A DNA stretch of 64,000 nucleotides from an uncultured Negativicutes bacterium (GTDB lineage Bacteria; Bacillota; Negativicutes; Veillonellales; Megasphaeraceae). How positions within the stretch are numbered: position 1 is the stretch's first letter; each line of letters opens with the position of its first letter. Shown piece by piece: positions 26,452 to 35,148 of the stretch. Location of the stretch: contig CAADUJ010000021.1 of the NCBI GenBank assembly GCA_900752195.1, positions 62,001 through 126,000 of the forward strand, in the 5' to 3' direction. The notes under the pieces were generated by a model. The model was not told the DNA's origin, searched no databases, and saw nothing but the letters and a program-made list of their open reading frames with translations. Both the position numbers and the translations under genes were made by a program.

Positions 26452-28017
26452 CTATTCTTCTCCATCACCATCAGAGGCGCTTGTGAGGACAGCATTATCA
26501 ATAGCCTCATACTTGGCCAAAATATCTGGCGGTATATGTAAAGGATCGTGGGGAGAATTGAGCATGGCATCCTGTGGATGTTCACCATCAAGATTAGTTG
26601 TCTGGACCGTTTCATCGCTATCCGGACCAGGCGTCAAAATAATTTCAGAATTAGGGTCATAGTGTGACGTAATCGTATCCGTGTACGAATCTCCGTCCGT
26701 ATAATGGACAGTACGGCGGATAGAGATTTCATGACCATCGTATCCTTCTTGATCCCGCTTATCTTCCGTAACAGAATCATCATGTTTATGGACCACGCGG
26801 TGCGGCAATGTGCGCTGCGATAACGTTTCAAAGCTTACCTGGCATGTGTCTTTATGATTGCCCAGAATATAAACGGTAACCGATGCATCGCCCATTTCTG
26901 TATAGATATATACGGGATGGTTAAAAGGGTTCGTAAAGGAAAAATCCAAGGAATCATCGGCAACAGTAGCATCCATACCGACCGGTACATAGCCGGCAGG
27001 CGCATAATGAGGCGCCCGGCTCCCGATGATCATGCCGGCCCGAAGGGCAGCGTTAAATAACGTCGTGCTGACCTGACAAACACCACCACCAGCATCGAGA
27101 ACGAGCTTGTTATCAAAATAGACAGGTGCATCTTTATAGCCTTTATCGCGAGTACGACGACCTACTGTTTCATTGAAGGAGCATTCCTTTCCAGCCAATA
27201 CGAGAGTATGGCTCAGTTTTTTTTGAGCGATCTCTATATTGGCATCGCGATTTGGATTGACTCCATCGAAATGAGTCGTATAATACGATAAAACCGTATC
27301 AATATCTTTTAAATCGCCTTCTTTAATGAGAGCATCCTGGCGGCTGGTAATAATCGGTGACACATCATTTGTCGTGCCCTTCCCTAATTCGGTATGGATA
27401 GCATCCATCGTCCCCGCCGTATCAATGGTAATCTTACTCCGTTCTTTATGGATACGGACAGTCCCATCCTGATTCGGAGTTACATACGCATTTTCCGGAT
27501 CCGTATCATAAGTGTCATGGATGCGGCTTACTTCTGTATTGAGGCTGTCGTCATCGACAGCAATCGATAGAGGCACGTCCTTACCGAAACGAAGGGTCGA
27601 AATGACATCAGAAATGCGTTGCAACGGCGTTCCCACTCGTCCTACGAGAAAGAGATTTTCTTTAATTTTTTCTCTATCAAAATGGGCTTTCACATCTTTC
27701 AGGGAGATTTTTTCATCCATGCCGTCTTCTTTTAAAGCGATGGTCTTTTGGGATAATCCATCTTCTCGTTCATCTAAATATCGATTCACATCTTCATCGG
27801 TCAAATCAACAGCTGACATGCCGTCAAGGGTAACGAGCTGCGCTGCTTTTGACTGGGCTGCAAAAAAACTCCCTGTACCAACGATGGCTACAGCGCAAAT
27901 TGTCAATAATACATTTCGCCATCTATGCTCATGGACTTTTAAGCCATGTTTTTCCCGATAGCGACGCTTATAGTCCTTCATTCGTTCTTTTCTTGCTTTT
28001 GTTTCTTCATCTAACAC
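26452..28017 (-). CDS. VanW family protein with C-terminal G5-like region
   Basis: This membrane-anchored envelope protein of unknown function has about 521 residues from the GTG at 28017. A basic N-terminus is followed by one membrane helix (RNVLLTICAVAIVGTGSFFAA). An extracytoplasmic region of about 200 residues comes next, then the VanW domain (about 250-390; SFNETVGRRTRDKGYK, GGGVCQVSTTLFNAALRAG, HYAPAGYVPVGMDATV). The C-terminus resembles a G5 domain and ends in an acidic tail. The GTG lies one base past the holA stop and has AAAGGTAGG upstream; ATG at 27981 is the alternative. Family members associate with cell-wall functions, but the role here is not shown. Confidence 0.82.
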   Translation of the reverse strand: MLDEETKARKERMKDYKRRYREKHGLKVHEHRWRNVLLTICAVAIVGTGSFFAAQSKAAQLVTLDGMSAVDLTDEDVNRYLDEREDGLSQKTIALKEDGMDEKISLKDVKAHFDREKIKENLFLVGRVGTPLQRISDVISTLRFGKDVPLSIAVDDDSLNTEVSRIHDTYDTDPENAYVTPNQDGTVRIHKERSKITIDTAGTMDAIHTELGKGTTNDVSPIITSRQDALIKEGDLKDIDTVLSYYTTHFDGVNPNRDANIEIAQKKLSHTLVLAGKECSFNETVGRRTRDKGYKDAPVYFDNKLVLDAGGGVCQVSTTLFNAALRAGMIIGSRAPHYAPAGYVPVGMDATVADDSLDFSFTNPFNHPVYIYTEMGDASVTVYILGNHKDTCQVSFETLSQRTLPHRVVHKHDDSVTEDKRDQEGYDGHEISIRRTVHYTDGDSYTDTITSHYDPNSEIILTPGPDSDETVQTTNLDGEHPQDAMLNSPHDPLHIPPDILAKYEAIDNAVLTSASDGDGEE

Positions 28018-28018
28018 A

Positions 28019-29068
28019 CTAAGACCTACCTTTATAGCTGCAATACAGACAAATGATCTGTTCCATATCAATAGGAGCAGCCATACCTCTGCGTATATTG
28101 AGCTGTAATGTAAATATGCTGGCAATGAGTCGATCCAGCTCTTCTATTTTCCAATAATTGGCACTTTTTTTCAAGTGATACATCGCATATTTGACGGATT
28201 TCCCCTTATTCACCGCCATGAGAATCGATTCTTGCTGATGGGCGGGTACATGTTTCAGGAGCAGTTCCTTATAGGCCCTCAACAATCGTAGACGGGACAT
28301 CATATAGCCGACATTCTTGAGGAATGCATCTTGTTTAGAAAAAAGACCTTCTATATACGGAATGGTTTTGGGTCCATTACGACGCAAAAACTCATCCATG
28401 AAAGTGAAAAGATTTTTTTCCATTGTACCTGAAAAGAGATGTTCCACATCCGCTACATCGATGGTTTTCTTTTCGTCAGCAAGCATAATCATCATCTTGT
28501 CGAGCTCGGAAAATACATAGAATAATGGAATGGTATCCCATGTCTGGAACAGGCCTTCTAAATATCGTACTGCCTGAGGTGATACGGTAAGTCCGTAGGT
28601 TTTAGTATAAGAAATAATATAGTCTATGACATTCTTATCTGTCACAGGATTACATTCTACAATATCGGCCATCTTCTTAAAGGCCTTAAAAAAAGCGGCA
28701 TTCGTGTCGATTTTACCGCGATCGCGACGCAATTTTGTAATGCAAAGCAAGCCGTTTTCATCAGGCACATGAGAAAGCGACTTCAAAAACCATTCCTCGT
28801 CTTTCGTCAATTTACTTCGCGACCGACCACCCCTTTTTATTGGAAGAAAGGGGCAATCATACCAAATAGAAATACTGGCACTTTCAAAAAAAGAATACGA
28901 TTGAAGTGTTTCCAGTACTGTTGCCGGCGCCGTCTCATGATTAAAAAAATGAAGAACCGGTTCACTGCCATCGTTAGGTGTAAGAGCAGAAATAAAACGA
29001 CGTCGCTCCTTTTCAATGAGATATTCTTCGCTGCCGTATATGAACGTAATATGTTTTGCTGTCGTCAA
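28019..29068 (-). CDS. holA: DNA polymerase III delta subunit
   Basis: This clamp-loader subunit opens the beta clamp. The 349 residues start ITFIYGSEEYLIEKERRRFIS, typical of HolA. The middle has the AAA-like LEGLF and VEHLFSGTMEKNLFTFMDEFL, and the end AAPIDMEQIICLYC. The only plausible start is TTG at 29068, which overlaps the comEC stop (TTGA) and follows GGTGGTGA. This implies translation coupled to comEC. HolA beside comEA/comEC is a common Firmicute arrangement. Confidence 0.9.
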   Translation of the reverse strand: MTTAKHITFIYGSEEYLIEKERRRFISALTPNDGSEPVLHFFNHETAPATVLETLQSYSFFESASISIWYDCPFLPIKRGGRSRSKLTKDEEWFLKSLSHVPDENGLLCITKLRRDRGKIDTNAAFFKAFKKMADIVECNPVTDKNVIDYIISYTKTYGLTVSPQAVRYLEGLFQTWDTIPLFYVFSELDKMMIMLADEKKTIDVADVEHLFSGTMEKNLFTFMDEFLRRNGPKTIPYIEGLFSKQDAFLKNVGYMMSRLRLLRAYKELLLKHVPAHQQESILMAVNKGKSVKYAMYHLKKSANYWKIEELDRLIASIFTLQLNIRRGMAAPIDMEQIICLYCSYKGRS

Positions 29069-30192
29069 GACATTTCACCACCAGCTGTGGAAAATTTCCA
29101 TACTCCCTTACGCCATGTTCCCGTAATGGCCCCATCTATAGAAGGCGAAAACAAGGGAATCTCCTGGCGTTGAGCCATGCGCTGCCACCGTGGCCATGTC
29201 GCATCCTTGCGAGGGTCCGAAAATACAATCAACGCCTTTGCATGACGGCACCACGCAGGGCTACCGCTCTTTTCAGTATGACGAATCTCAAGACACTGAT
29301 TCAGGGAAACAGAAGCATCCTTTTCTATAGTAGAACCATTTATGATGGTATAGGGCATGGAACCATCCCAAACAACCGTTGCAGGTGGCTCCTCTTCCAT
29401 TACTACTTCATTCACGCAAAAGGACGATTCTACCTGTTGTCTCGTCCTCTCTGAATCATGTCCAGAAATAATCGCCTTTTGTAATGCAAAAATGCCTTTA
29501 TGACGCATGGCAGGCACGAGGACAGACGCAATCTGTTCGGGATTAGACCACTGGCTTTTATTATACCACAAGTAGGGTAATTCATCATCGTAGATGGCAC
29601 ATGTTGCATAGTCCCTCCCCATATCGAACACATGAACTGTTACATCCGGCTTCATTACTTGATTCCATCCACTTGGAATAAGGATTGCCGCCGTAGCACA
29701 AACCAGAATGGGCCGACGCCAACGAGGTAGAAAAAATACGCCGAGAATCAATAGATAATAGACGGCTCCTTCATACCACGTAAGGGCGCCATGCCAAAAA
29801 CGACTTCCTGGAAGGGACGCAAGAAAATAATTTCCTTTCAGAGCCATCGATAATAATATGTTTATTCCATATAATATGGCAGTCCCAATCGGGGTACACA
29901 CATAATAAAAAAACGATGCTATGAGGCCAAGGATAATTATAAAATCAAGTATCGGTCCTACTGTCAGGTTGGCAATAATCGTATACACTGGCAATGCCGA
30001 AAAGCTCGACAAGATCAATGGAATCAATAATAATTGAGCACTGATACAAATCGTGACAGCATCACGTAAAAAAGTGGGCCACCGTACAAACCATGTCCGA
30101 ACGTGCTTCTGAAGTAAGATAATTCCTGCTGAGGCTCCACAAGAAAGGCGGAAACTCAAATCAAACACGATATAGGGATTGTACCATATCAT
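29065..30192 (-). CDS. comEC: ComEC, C-terminal part (separated by frameshift)
   Basis: This is the second half of the competence DNA-uptake channel. It begins with the membrane competence domain (IWYNPYIVFDLSFRLSCGASAGIILLQ), continues through several hydrophobic helices to about residue 170, and ends in a soluble region that occupies the place of the beta-lactamase-like domain. That region reads HVFDMGRDYATC and IISGHDSER where active members show a D-G-Q-G-D-S motif and HxHxDH, so the metal ligands appear lost. Read in one frame with the upstream part, it would be a single normal ComEC. The displayed ATG is probably not a real start. Confidence 0.8.
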   Translation of the reverse strand: MIWYNPYIVFDLSFRLSCGASAGIILLQKHVRTWFVRWPTFLRDAVTICISAQLLLIPLILSSFSALPVYTIIANLTVGPILDFIIILGLIASFFYYVCTPIGTAILYGINILLSMALKGNYFLASLPGSRFWHGALTWYEGAVYYLLILGVFFLPRWRRPILVCATAAILIPSGWNQVMKPDVTVHVFDMGRDYATCAIYDDELPYLWYNKSQWSNPEQIASVLVPAMRHKGIFALQKAIISGHDSERTRQQVESSFCVNEVVMEEEPPATVVWDGSMPYTIINGSTIEKDASVSLNQCLEIRHTEKSGSPAWCRHAKALIVFSDPRKDATWPRWQRMAQRQEIPLFSPSIDGAITGTWRKGVWKFSTAGGEMS

Positions 30193-31180
30193 GCAAAAAA
30201 ACAGTAATAGTCAGAGCACGGACAGCCATGTACTCACGCTTTGCGGTCATACTATACGCACAGATCAGCCCCATAACAGATGAGCGTATTACGGGAGCCG
30301 TAAACTCTGATAAGGCCCCATAAAAAAGGACGATTATGCTAGATAAAATGAATAGGGAACGATTTTTCAGGCGCATAAGCTTCCCTATCAGCTGAATTAC
30401 CGATAATAACAAGGCGATGTGTGATCCGGAAACCGATAAAATGTGGATGAGACCAGTAATACTGAAACTTTCTAATAACATTGGTGGCAATTCATCATAA
30501 TGACCACCTAAAAGAAGACTACTCAGCGTATACGCATCGTCATGATGTAAAACAGTATTATAAAAACGGTTCAATTCTTCACGGATACTCGATAATACAA
30601 ATGATAAGCCATGAGGTTTTTCTAATATTTTAAGGGTTCCATCTTTCTGTTCATAGGCCTGAAAGAAAATTTCTCCTTCTTTATCCCGATGATAGGCATC
30701 ATACATGCCAGGATTCTTATAATACCGGATGGGTTGGGTTTCTGCATACAATCCTAACCGCATAGATGGGCTGTATGTGCGATCGCCTGGAAGGGTCACA
30801 TAAAAAGATCCGTTCCCCGGCATGGCTTCTTCTCCATCGAGCGTATAGTAATCTAATGACATAACATACCGGGTCTTTTTCCCTTCCGTTGTGTCGTAAC
30901 TATTTTTTACATTTGTGACAGTACCTTCCAGATACGCCGTCGTATAGGCTACGCGCTCAGGCAATGCACGATACGAAGCATCTGACCACTCTAACCGCAG
31001 GGCACCTAATGAGGCCATGAAAAGGAGACATCCTACAAAGGCTGCACGAGGAGCCTTATTCTTAAAGATACCATAGAAGGCACAAGCCAATACAGCTAAA
31101 CAAAGAGGAAGCAAGAAGGAACCATGCCAACGGTCTGCCAATACAATTCCTATGATAAACGTACAAACACCGTAGGTCAT
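30161..31180 (-). CDS. comEC: ComEC, N-terminal part (frameshifted at a T7 run)
   Basis: This is the first half of the inner-membrane channel for transforming DNA. Hydrophobic helices lie at the N-terminus, followed by the DUF4131/OB-like region with YLEGTVTNV, then the start of the competence domain, LLLGGHYDELPPMLLESFSITGLIHILSVSGSHIALLLSV. After ALTITVF the frame runs into HDMVQSLYRV and stops. Removing one T from the seven-T run (30195-30201 on the plus strand as A) restores VF-C-MIWYNPY and joins the C-terminal part. The ATG at 31180 overlaps the comEA stop as ATGA. The break may be true, phase-variable, a site of slippage, or a sequencing error. Confidence 0.82.
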   Translation of the reverse strand: MTYGVCTFIIGIVLADRWHGSFLLPLCLAVLACAFYGIFKNKAPRAAFVGCLLFMASLGALRLEWSDASYRALPERVAYTTAYLEGTVTNVKNSYDTTEGKKTRYVMSLDYYTLDGEEAMPGNGSFYVTLPGDRTYSPSMRLGLYAETQPIRYYKNPGMYDAYHRDKEGEIFFQAYEQKDGTLKILEKPHGLSFVLSSIREELNRFYNTVLHHDDAYTLSSLLLGGHYDELPPMLLESFSITGLIHILSVSGSHIALLLSVIQLIGKLMRLKNRSLFILSSIIVLFYGALSEFTAPVIRSSVMGLICAYSMTAKREYMAVRALTITVFLHDMVQSLYRV

Positions 31181-31704
31181 ACACAAATACTATCCTTTAC
31201 TTTATCGTATTTTGCCGGACCTATCCCTTTTACTTCTTGCAATTCTTCTTCACTGGAAAAAGCCCCATGTTCATCTCGATACTCGATTATCGTCTTTGCC
31301 ATGGCTGGGCCAATGCCAGGAAGCTCAGTAAGTTTCTTTTCATCAGCCTCGTTGATATTGATTTTACCGTCTGCCTCGCCTGTTGCAGGTATACCATCCA
31401 GATTATAAGGGATGTGTACCTGCATGCCATCATCAATTTTATCTGCGTAATTTACCGCTTCTGCAGCCGCATACGGAAGGGCGTCACCAGCTGCATGGAT
31501 GGCATCACCCACTGTGACGGCAGTAGGAAATGCATATAACCCGGGTTTACGGACTGCACCTGTCACGAACACATATAGATCCTGTTTTATAGGTTCTTCT
31601 ATCTTTGGAGGTTCTTCGGGCGTTATCGATTCCATAAGAGGCGTACCAAACACATTCCATAAAATTACGAAAAGTAACACAAGAAATACTCCAATCTTTT
31701 TCAT
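31177..31704 (-). CDS. comEA: ComEA, competence DNA-binding protein
   Basis: The 175-residue membrane-anchored protein binds double-stranded DNA during uptake. It has an N-terminal membrane segment (residues 4-20) and a SLBB-type domain (LYVFVTGAVRKPGLYAFP, TVGDAIHAAGD). A C-terminal helix-hairpin-helix pair has ININEADEKKLTELPGIGPAMA and EELQEVKGIGPAKYDKVK. This order is normal for Firmicute ComEA. It heads the comEA-comEC-holA-vanW-polC run and is preceded by a leader with a terminator. Confidence 0.93.
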   Translation of the reverse strand: MKKIGVFLVLLFVILWNVFGTPLMESITPEEPPKIEEPIKQDLYVFVTGAVRKPGLYAFPTAVTVGDAIHAAGDALPYAAAEAVNYADKIDDGMQVHIPYNLDGIPATGEADGKININEADEKKLTELPGIGPAMAKTIIEYRDEHGAFSSEEELQEVKGIGPAKYDKVKDSICV

Positions 31705-31719
31705 TTTTCTACCTCCTAT

Positions 31720-31763
31720 AAAAAAAGCGAGACTAACTGCAATATACTTGCAATTAGTCCCGC
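31720..31763 (-). terminator. Terminator in the comEA leader
   Basis: On the minus strand GCGGGACTAATTGCAAG pairs with TTGCAGTTAGTCTCGC over about 15 bp, followed by seven T. It ends a few bases before the comEA AGGAGG box, so unless relieved it should block the competence genes. Confidence 0.85.
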
Positions 31764-31857
31764 TAAATCAGCCGTTCAAAAAACCTCAAAGGCATCGCCC
31801 CGGGCTGAGCCAAAATACCAGTGGAAACTATCTTTCCATGGTTCCATTACCTGCTCT
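31764..31857 (-). promoter_or_regulatory. Structured comEA leader, candidate riboswitch or attenuator
   Basis: Between an extended -10 and the terminator, the minus-strand leader folds into ACCA-TGGAAA...TTTCCA-TGGT (one bulge), closed by GAGC/GCTC. It then has TCAGCC...GGCTGA enclosing GGC-GAT-GCC. It matches none of the riboswitch cores I checked (T-box, TPP, FMN, SAM-I, cobalamin, c-di-GMP-I, ZTP, fluoride, glycine, guanidine). The ligand, if any, is unknown. Confidence 0.5.
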
Positions 31858-31864
31858 TAGTACT

Positions 31865-31870
31865 ATCATA
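31865..31870 (-). promoter_or_regulatory. Extended -10 of the comEA promoter
   Basis: The minus strand reads TGGTATGAT, an extended -10 with TATGAT at 31870-31865. The -35 region at 17-base spacing is weak. Transcription would start near 31857, giving a leader of about 150 bases. Confidence 0.5.
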
Positions 31871-32003
31871 CCATAGATGTCACTTTCTGTACGATAAATG
31901 GACGAATTCTAATTGAATTTTAATGAATAATCTATTACATAATTTTATTTCCCTTTGTTACTCGCCATATAGCAATCGTTCTAGCCGCTTCAATAAAATC
32001 TTT

Positions 32004-33842
32004 CTATTCAATCTTTTGTTTTCCGTGTAGAGTTCGTGCTAATCCTTTTGTCATATCATACGAATCAGAAGCAATATCTCTATTCCACTCCATAGTATCA
32101 TAGCCTTCTATCCCTAGGACGTCTACAAGAAAGTTAAAAGCTAAATCATTTGTCCAATATGAAGAAATGTGGCTTTGTATGCGAGCATATTTTTCTGGTT
32201 CTGACTGAATATACGCAGGAGAAGCAATAAAGACAAAAGGTATTCGACTCATGACAGGCTCAAATTTTGTCGATTCATGTCTCTTATTTTCTTCTACTGC
32301 TTCCCCATGATCAGAAAAGAAAATTAGCCCTTTAAAATTTGGATAGGTCTTTACCTTTTCATAAATCTGCTGAAGTACATAGTCTGTATATGCTACAGCA
32401 TTATCATACGAGCTGACTTCATCATTCTTTCCCGTAAAGCGTGCATATTCGTGTGGATACCGATCAGCGTAATTACCATGACATCCCATAAGATGTACGA
32501 CAATAAAAGCAGGTGTATTATCCGATATATGAGGTAATCGATTTACAAGTTCTTCATCATAATAACTCGTCTTAACAAGTTTTCCAGCATGCGTATTTAT
32601 CCATACTTCATGATCGACTGTCGATGCCATTTCCGCTATAGGCGTATCATAGGCCCCATATTTTAATTGATTGCTAATCCACCACGTATCATATCCTGCT
32701 GCTTTGGCTATTTCAATAATAGAATAGGCATCCTCTAACCGCATTGTATTATACTGATTTTTTTCGCTTAATGCATACGTAAGGGCAGGAACTGTATGAG
32801 TGTGATTGGAGTACGCATGCTGAAATAATATAGTTCCCGATTTTGAAACCATGGAATCAAGCCAAGGCGTCGTCTCACGGCTATACCCATAGGCATGCAT
32901 GTGATCTCTCGTCTCGGATTCGCCAATGACAAGAATATAAATTCCCTTATCCTTTTCATCAATATGAAGACCTGAAAGAGCTTGTAATCGCATCATTCTT
33001 TTCTTCTTTGCTTCTCCATAAGCTTTGTACTCTTTAAGTCCATTATGAGCTTCTTGTACCGCTACAATTGGATAATATGCTTTTTTTACAATCCCTTGTT
33101 TAATGGAAAATATGCTTGCTGCAACTGTAAAAACAAGGAGTAAACAAAATGCTTTTTTAGTTACATATATAGGTGCGTAACACGGCCATCTTTTAAGCCA
33201 TCGTCCAACTAAAAGTAAAGAAGATATGATGAATACTAAACTAAACAGCCATACCCATAAAGGCTGTGATTTTACATAGGCCAATGATTCATCTATATTC
33301 GTCTGGAATAATGTCAATATAATGTCCGGTGTGACAGGATGTCCTTGACTAATAATGAGATATCCCATTGCCACAAGAGGAATTGTAACAATACACAAGT
33401 ATGCGATGACATATATAAAATAAAGTATGATTCGCCCTAATTTAGGCAGTAAAGGTGTTTTCAAAAGGATAGGAATCATTGAAAATGCTGAAAACAACAT
33501 GATCCCTACGGAGAAAGCAGACGTAATATCCTTGCCAGAAACAGGTACCGTAATAGCTGCAATAATAACGGTTAATGCATATAAAAGTGCAACAAAAAAA
33601 GAAAGTAAGAAAAACTTCTTATTTAATTTCCATACATAAGCTCCCATGGCAAACAGGAAACCAGCTGATATAGGTAATCGCAGACCTCTCTTTACAGATG
33701 TAGAATAAGGAAGAAGAATATGAATCGCAATACAAAACAATAAATAGAGAATAAAAATACCAATTGAAAGATATCCTGTTTTTTTATGTTGAGTTATCTC
33801 CCCCCCCCAAAAAATAGTATTAATATTTTTAATGTTAAACAC
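32004..33842 (-). CDS. LPS phosphoethanolamine transferase (EptA/CptA family) with an internal G9 tract
   Basis: This inner-membrane enzyme moves phosphoethanolamine from phosphatidylethanolamine to lipid A or core sugars. The 612 residues have about five membrane helices in the first 250. The periplasmic sulfatase-fold domain then has GESETRDHMHAYGYSRETTPWLD (307 on), the predicted nucleophile Thr350 in HTHTVPALTYAL, and FFSDHGEAVEEN. The start is GTG at 33842 with AAGGAG upstream. Codons 12-15 (TGG GGG GGG GAG) form nine consecutive G (33800-33808 as C on plus). A change of one or two G would put the frame out, so expression may switch on and off. No other good start lies past the tract. 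Confidence 0.88.
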   Translation of the reverse strand: MFNIKNINTIFWGGEITQHKKTGYLSIGIFILYLLFCIAIHILLPYSTSVKRGLRLPISAGFLFAMGAYVWKLNKKFFLLSFFVALLYALTVIIAAITVPVSGKDITSAFSVGIMLFSAFSMIPILLKTPLLPKLGRIILYFIYVIAYLCIVTIPLVAMGYLIISQGHPVTPDIILTLFQTNIDESLAYVKSQPLWVWLFSLVFIISSLLLVGRWLKRWPCYAPIYVTKKAFCLLLVFTVAASIFSIKQGIVKKAYYPIVAVQEAHNGLKEYKAYGEAKKKRMMRLQALSGLHIDEKDKGIYILVIGESETRDHMHAYGYSRETTPWLDSMVSKSGTILFQHAYSNHTHTVPALTYALSEKNQYNTMRLEDAYSIIEIAKAAGYDTWWISNQLKYGAYDTPIAEMASTVDHEVWINTHAGKLVKTSYYDEELVNRLPHISDNTPAFIVVHLMGCHGNYADRYPHEYARFTGKNDEVSSYDNAVAYTDYVLQQIYEKVKTYPNFKGLIFFSDHGEAVEENKRHESTKFEPVMSRIPFVFIASPAYIQSEPEKYARIQSHISSYWTNDLAFNFLVDVLGIEGYDTMEWNRDIASDSYDMTKGLARTLHGKQKIE

Positions 33843-34128
33843 GCTAACTCGCTCCTTCTGTTATCAATTCGATTTAGTTTTTTTAAAATAAAAATGACCG
33901 TATAGACCCATGAATATGAAAATAAATATTAGATATTCTTCTTTTATGGTCAAGATAAAAGCTACCTTATGATATTAATATTTTGTAGGCCTCAATGTCA
34001 TAAAGCAGCTCTTGTATTTCAATATATAATATTGGGGCAATTAAAGCTCTAATATAACATAATGATTTGTTGCAATAGCCAACCATAGCTAAACTATTAT
34101 AAATTATATTGTAATTTATATACTTTTG
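33843..34128. other. AT-rich intergenic region, no gene seen
   Basis: This stretch of nearly 290 very AT-rich bases separates the phosphoethanolamine transferase start from the end of the epimerase gene. It holds the AAGGAG box and presumably the promoter of the transferase. I see no open frame with a ribosome-binding site and no strong terminator hairpin. Confidence 0.5.
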
Positions 34129-35130
34129 TTACTTATAAAAATCACGATACCAGTCTGCAAATTTCTCTAGACCTTCTTCAATAGAAGTCTGAGGTTTGAA
34201 ATCAAAATCCTTTTGTAATTCACTAACATCTGCATAGGTCTGATACACATCACCAGGCTGCATAGGAAGAAATTCTTTTTTTGCTTTCACACCCAAACAA
34301 TTTTCTAATACTTCAATAAAGTGCATCAGCTTTTCTGGACTATGGTTACCAATATTGTAAATTTTATACTGGTCTCCATACTTATTTTCTTTAGGCGGAT
34401 TGCACAGCATATGTTCTATCCCTGTTATAATGTCATCGATATAGGTAAAATCACGATACATATCACCATGGTTATAAATTTGGATTGTTTCTCCCTTCCT
34501 GATTTTGTTGGCGAATTTAAAATATGCCATATCTGGACGGCCAAAAGGACCATAAACGGTAAAAAAGCGCAGGCCCGTCGAAGGAATACCATATAAATGA
34601 CTGTACGTATAAGCCATCAATTCATCCGATTTTTTCGTTGCTGCATATAAGCTGATTGGGTGATCTACATTATCAGTTGTCGAGAATGGTGTTTTTTGCT
34701 GATTACCATATACAGAGGAACTCGAAGCAAATAATAAATGTTCTATGCCAAAATGACGACATGCTTCCAACATATTGAAGAAACCAATAATATTAGAATC
34801 AATATAAGCGCGAGGATGATCGATACTATAACGGACTCCGGCCTGAGCAGCCAGATTTACTACGATTTGCGGCTTAAAATCTGAGAAAATCTGCTGCACT
34901 GCTTTTTCATCCGCTAAATCTCCTTTAACAAAGGTAAATGCCGGGAATTTTGATAATATTTTAAGCCGTTCTTCCTTCAAAGAAACATCGTAATACTCGG
35001 TCAAGACATCAAATCCTAACACAGAAGCGCCTAGCGAAAGAAGGCGTTTAGATAAATGAAAACCAATGAACCCGGCTGCGCCAGTAATCAAGACTTTTTT
35101 TGAAGCATCAAAAGGCAAATACGAAGCCAT
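34129..35130 (-). CDS. NAD-dependent UDP-glucuronate 4-epimerase-like protein
   Basis: This 333-residue protein is an extended short-chain dehydrogenase. It has the NAD motif LITGAAGFIGFHLSKRL near residue 14, SSSSVYG, and the catalytic YAATKK (Tyr-x-x-x-Lys). FFTVYGPFGRPDMAYFKF is typical of UDP-glucuronate/UDP-glucose 4-epimerases (CapI group). It follows the UDP-glucose dehydrogenase gene by 18 bases, so the pair probably converts UDP-glucose to UDP-glucuronate and then UDP-galacturonate for LPS or capsule. The sugar specificity is inferred. Confidence 0.88.
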   Translation of the reverse strand: MASYLPFDASKKVLITGAAGFIGFHLSKRLLSLGASVLGFDVLTEYYDVSLKEERLKILSKFPAFTFVKGDLADEKAVQQIFSDFKPQIVVNLAAQAGVRYSIDHPRAYIDSNIIGFFNMLEACRHFGIEHLLFASSSSVYGNQQKTPFSTTDNVDHPISLYAATKKSDELMAYTYSHLYGIPSTGLRFFTVYGPFGRPDMAYFKFANKIRKGETIQIYNHGDMYRDFTYIDDIITGIEHMLCNPPKENKYGDQYKIYNIGNHSPEKLMHFIEVLENCLGVKAKKEFLPMQPGDVYQTYADVSELQKDFDFKPQTSIEEGLEKFADWYRDFYK

Positions 35131-35148
35131 TCATTTCACACCTTTCCA

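Noticed and set aside
31764..31857. comEA leader as a T-box
   Set aside because: The thrS T-box in the same window shows what the conserved AGGGTGGAACC and specifier layout look like; neither is present here.
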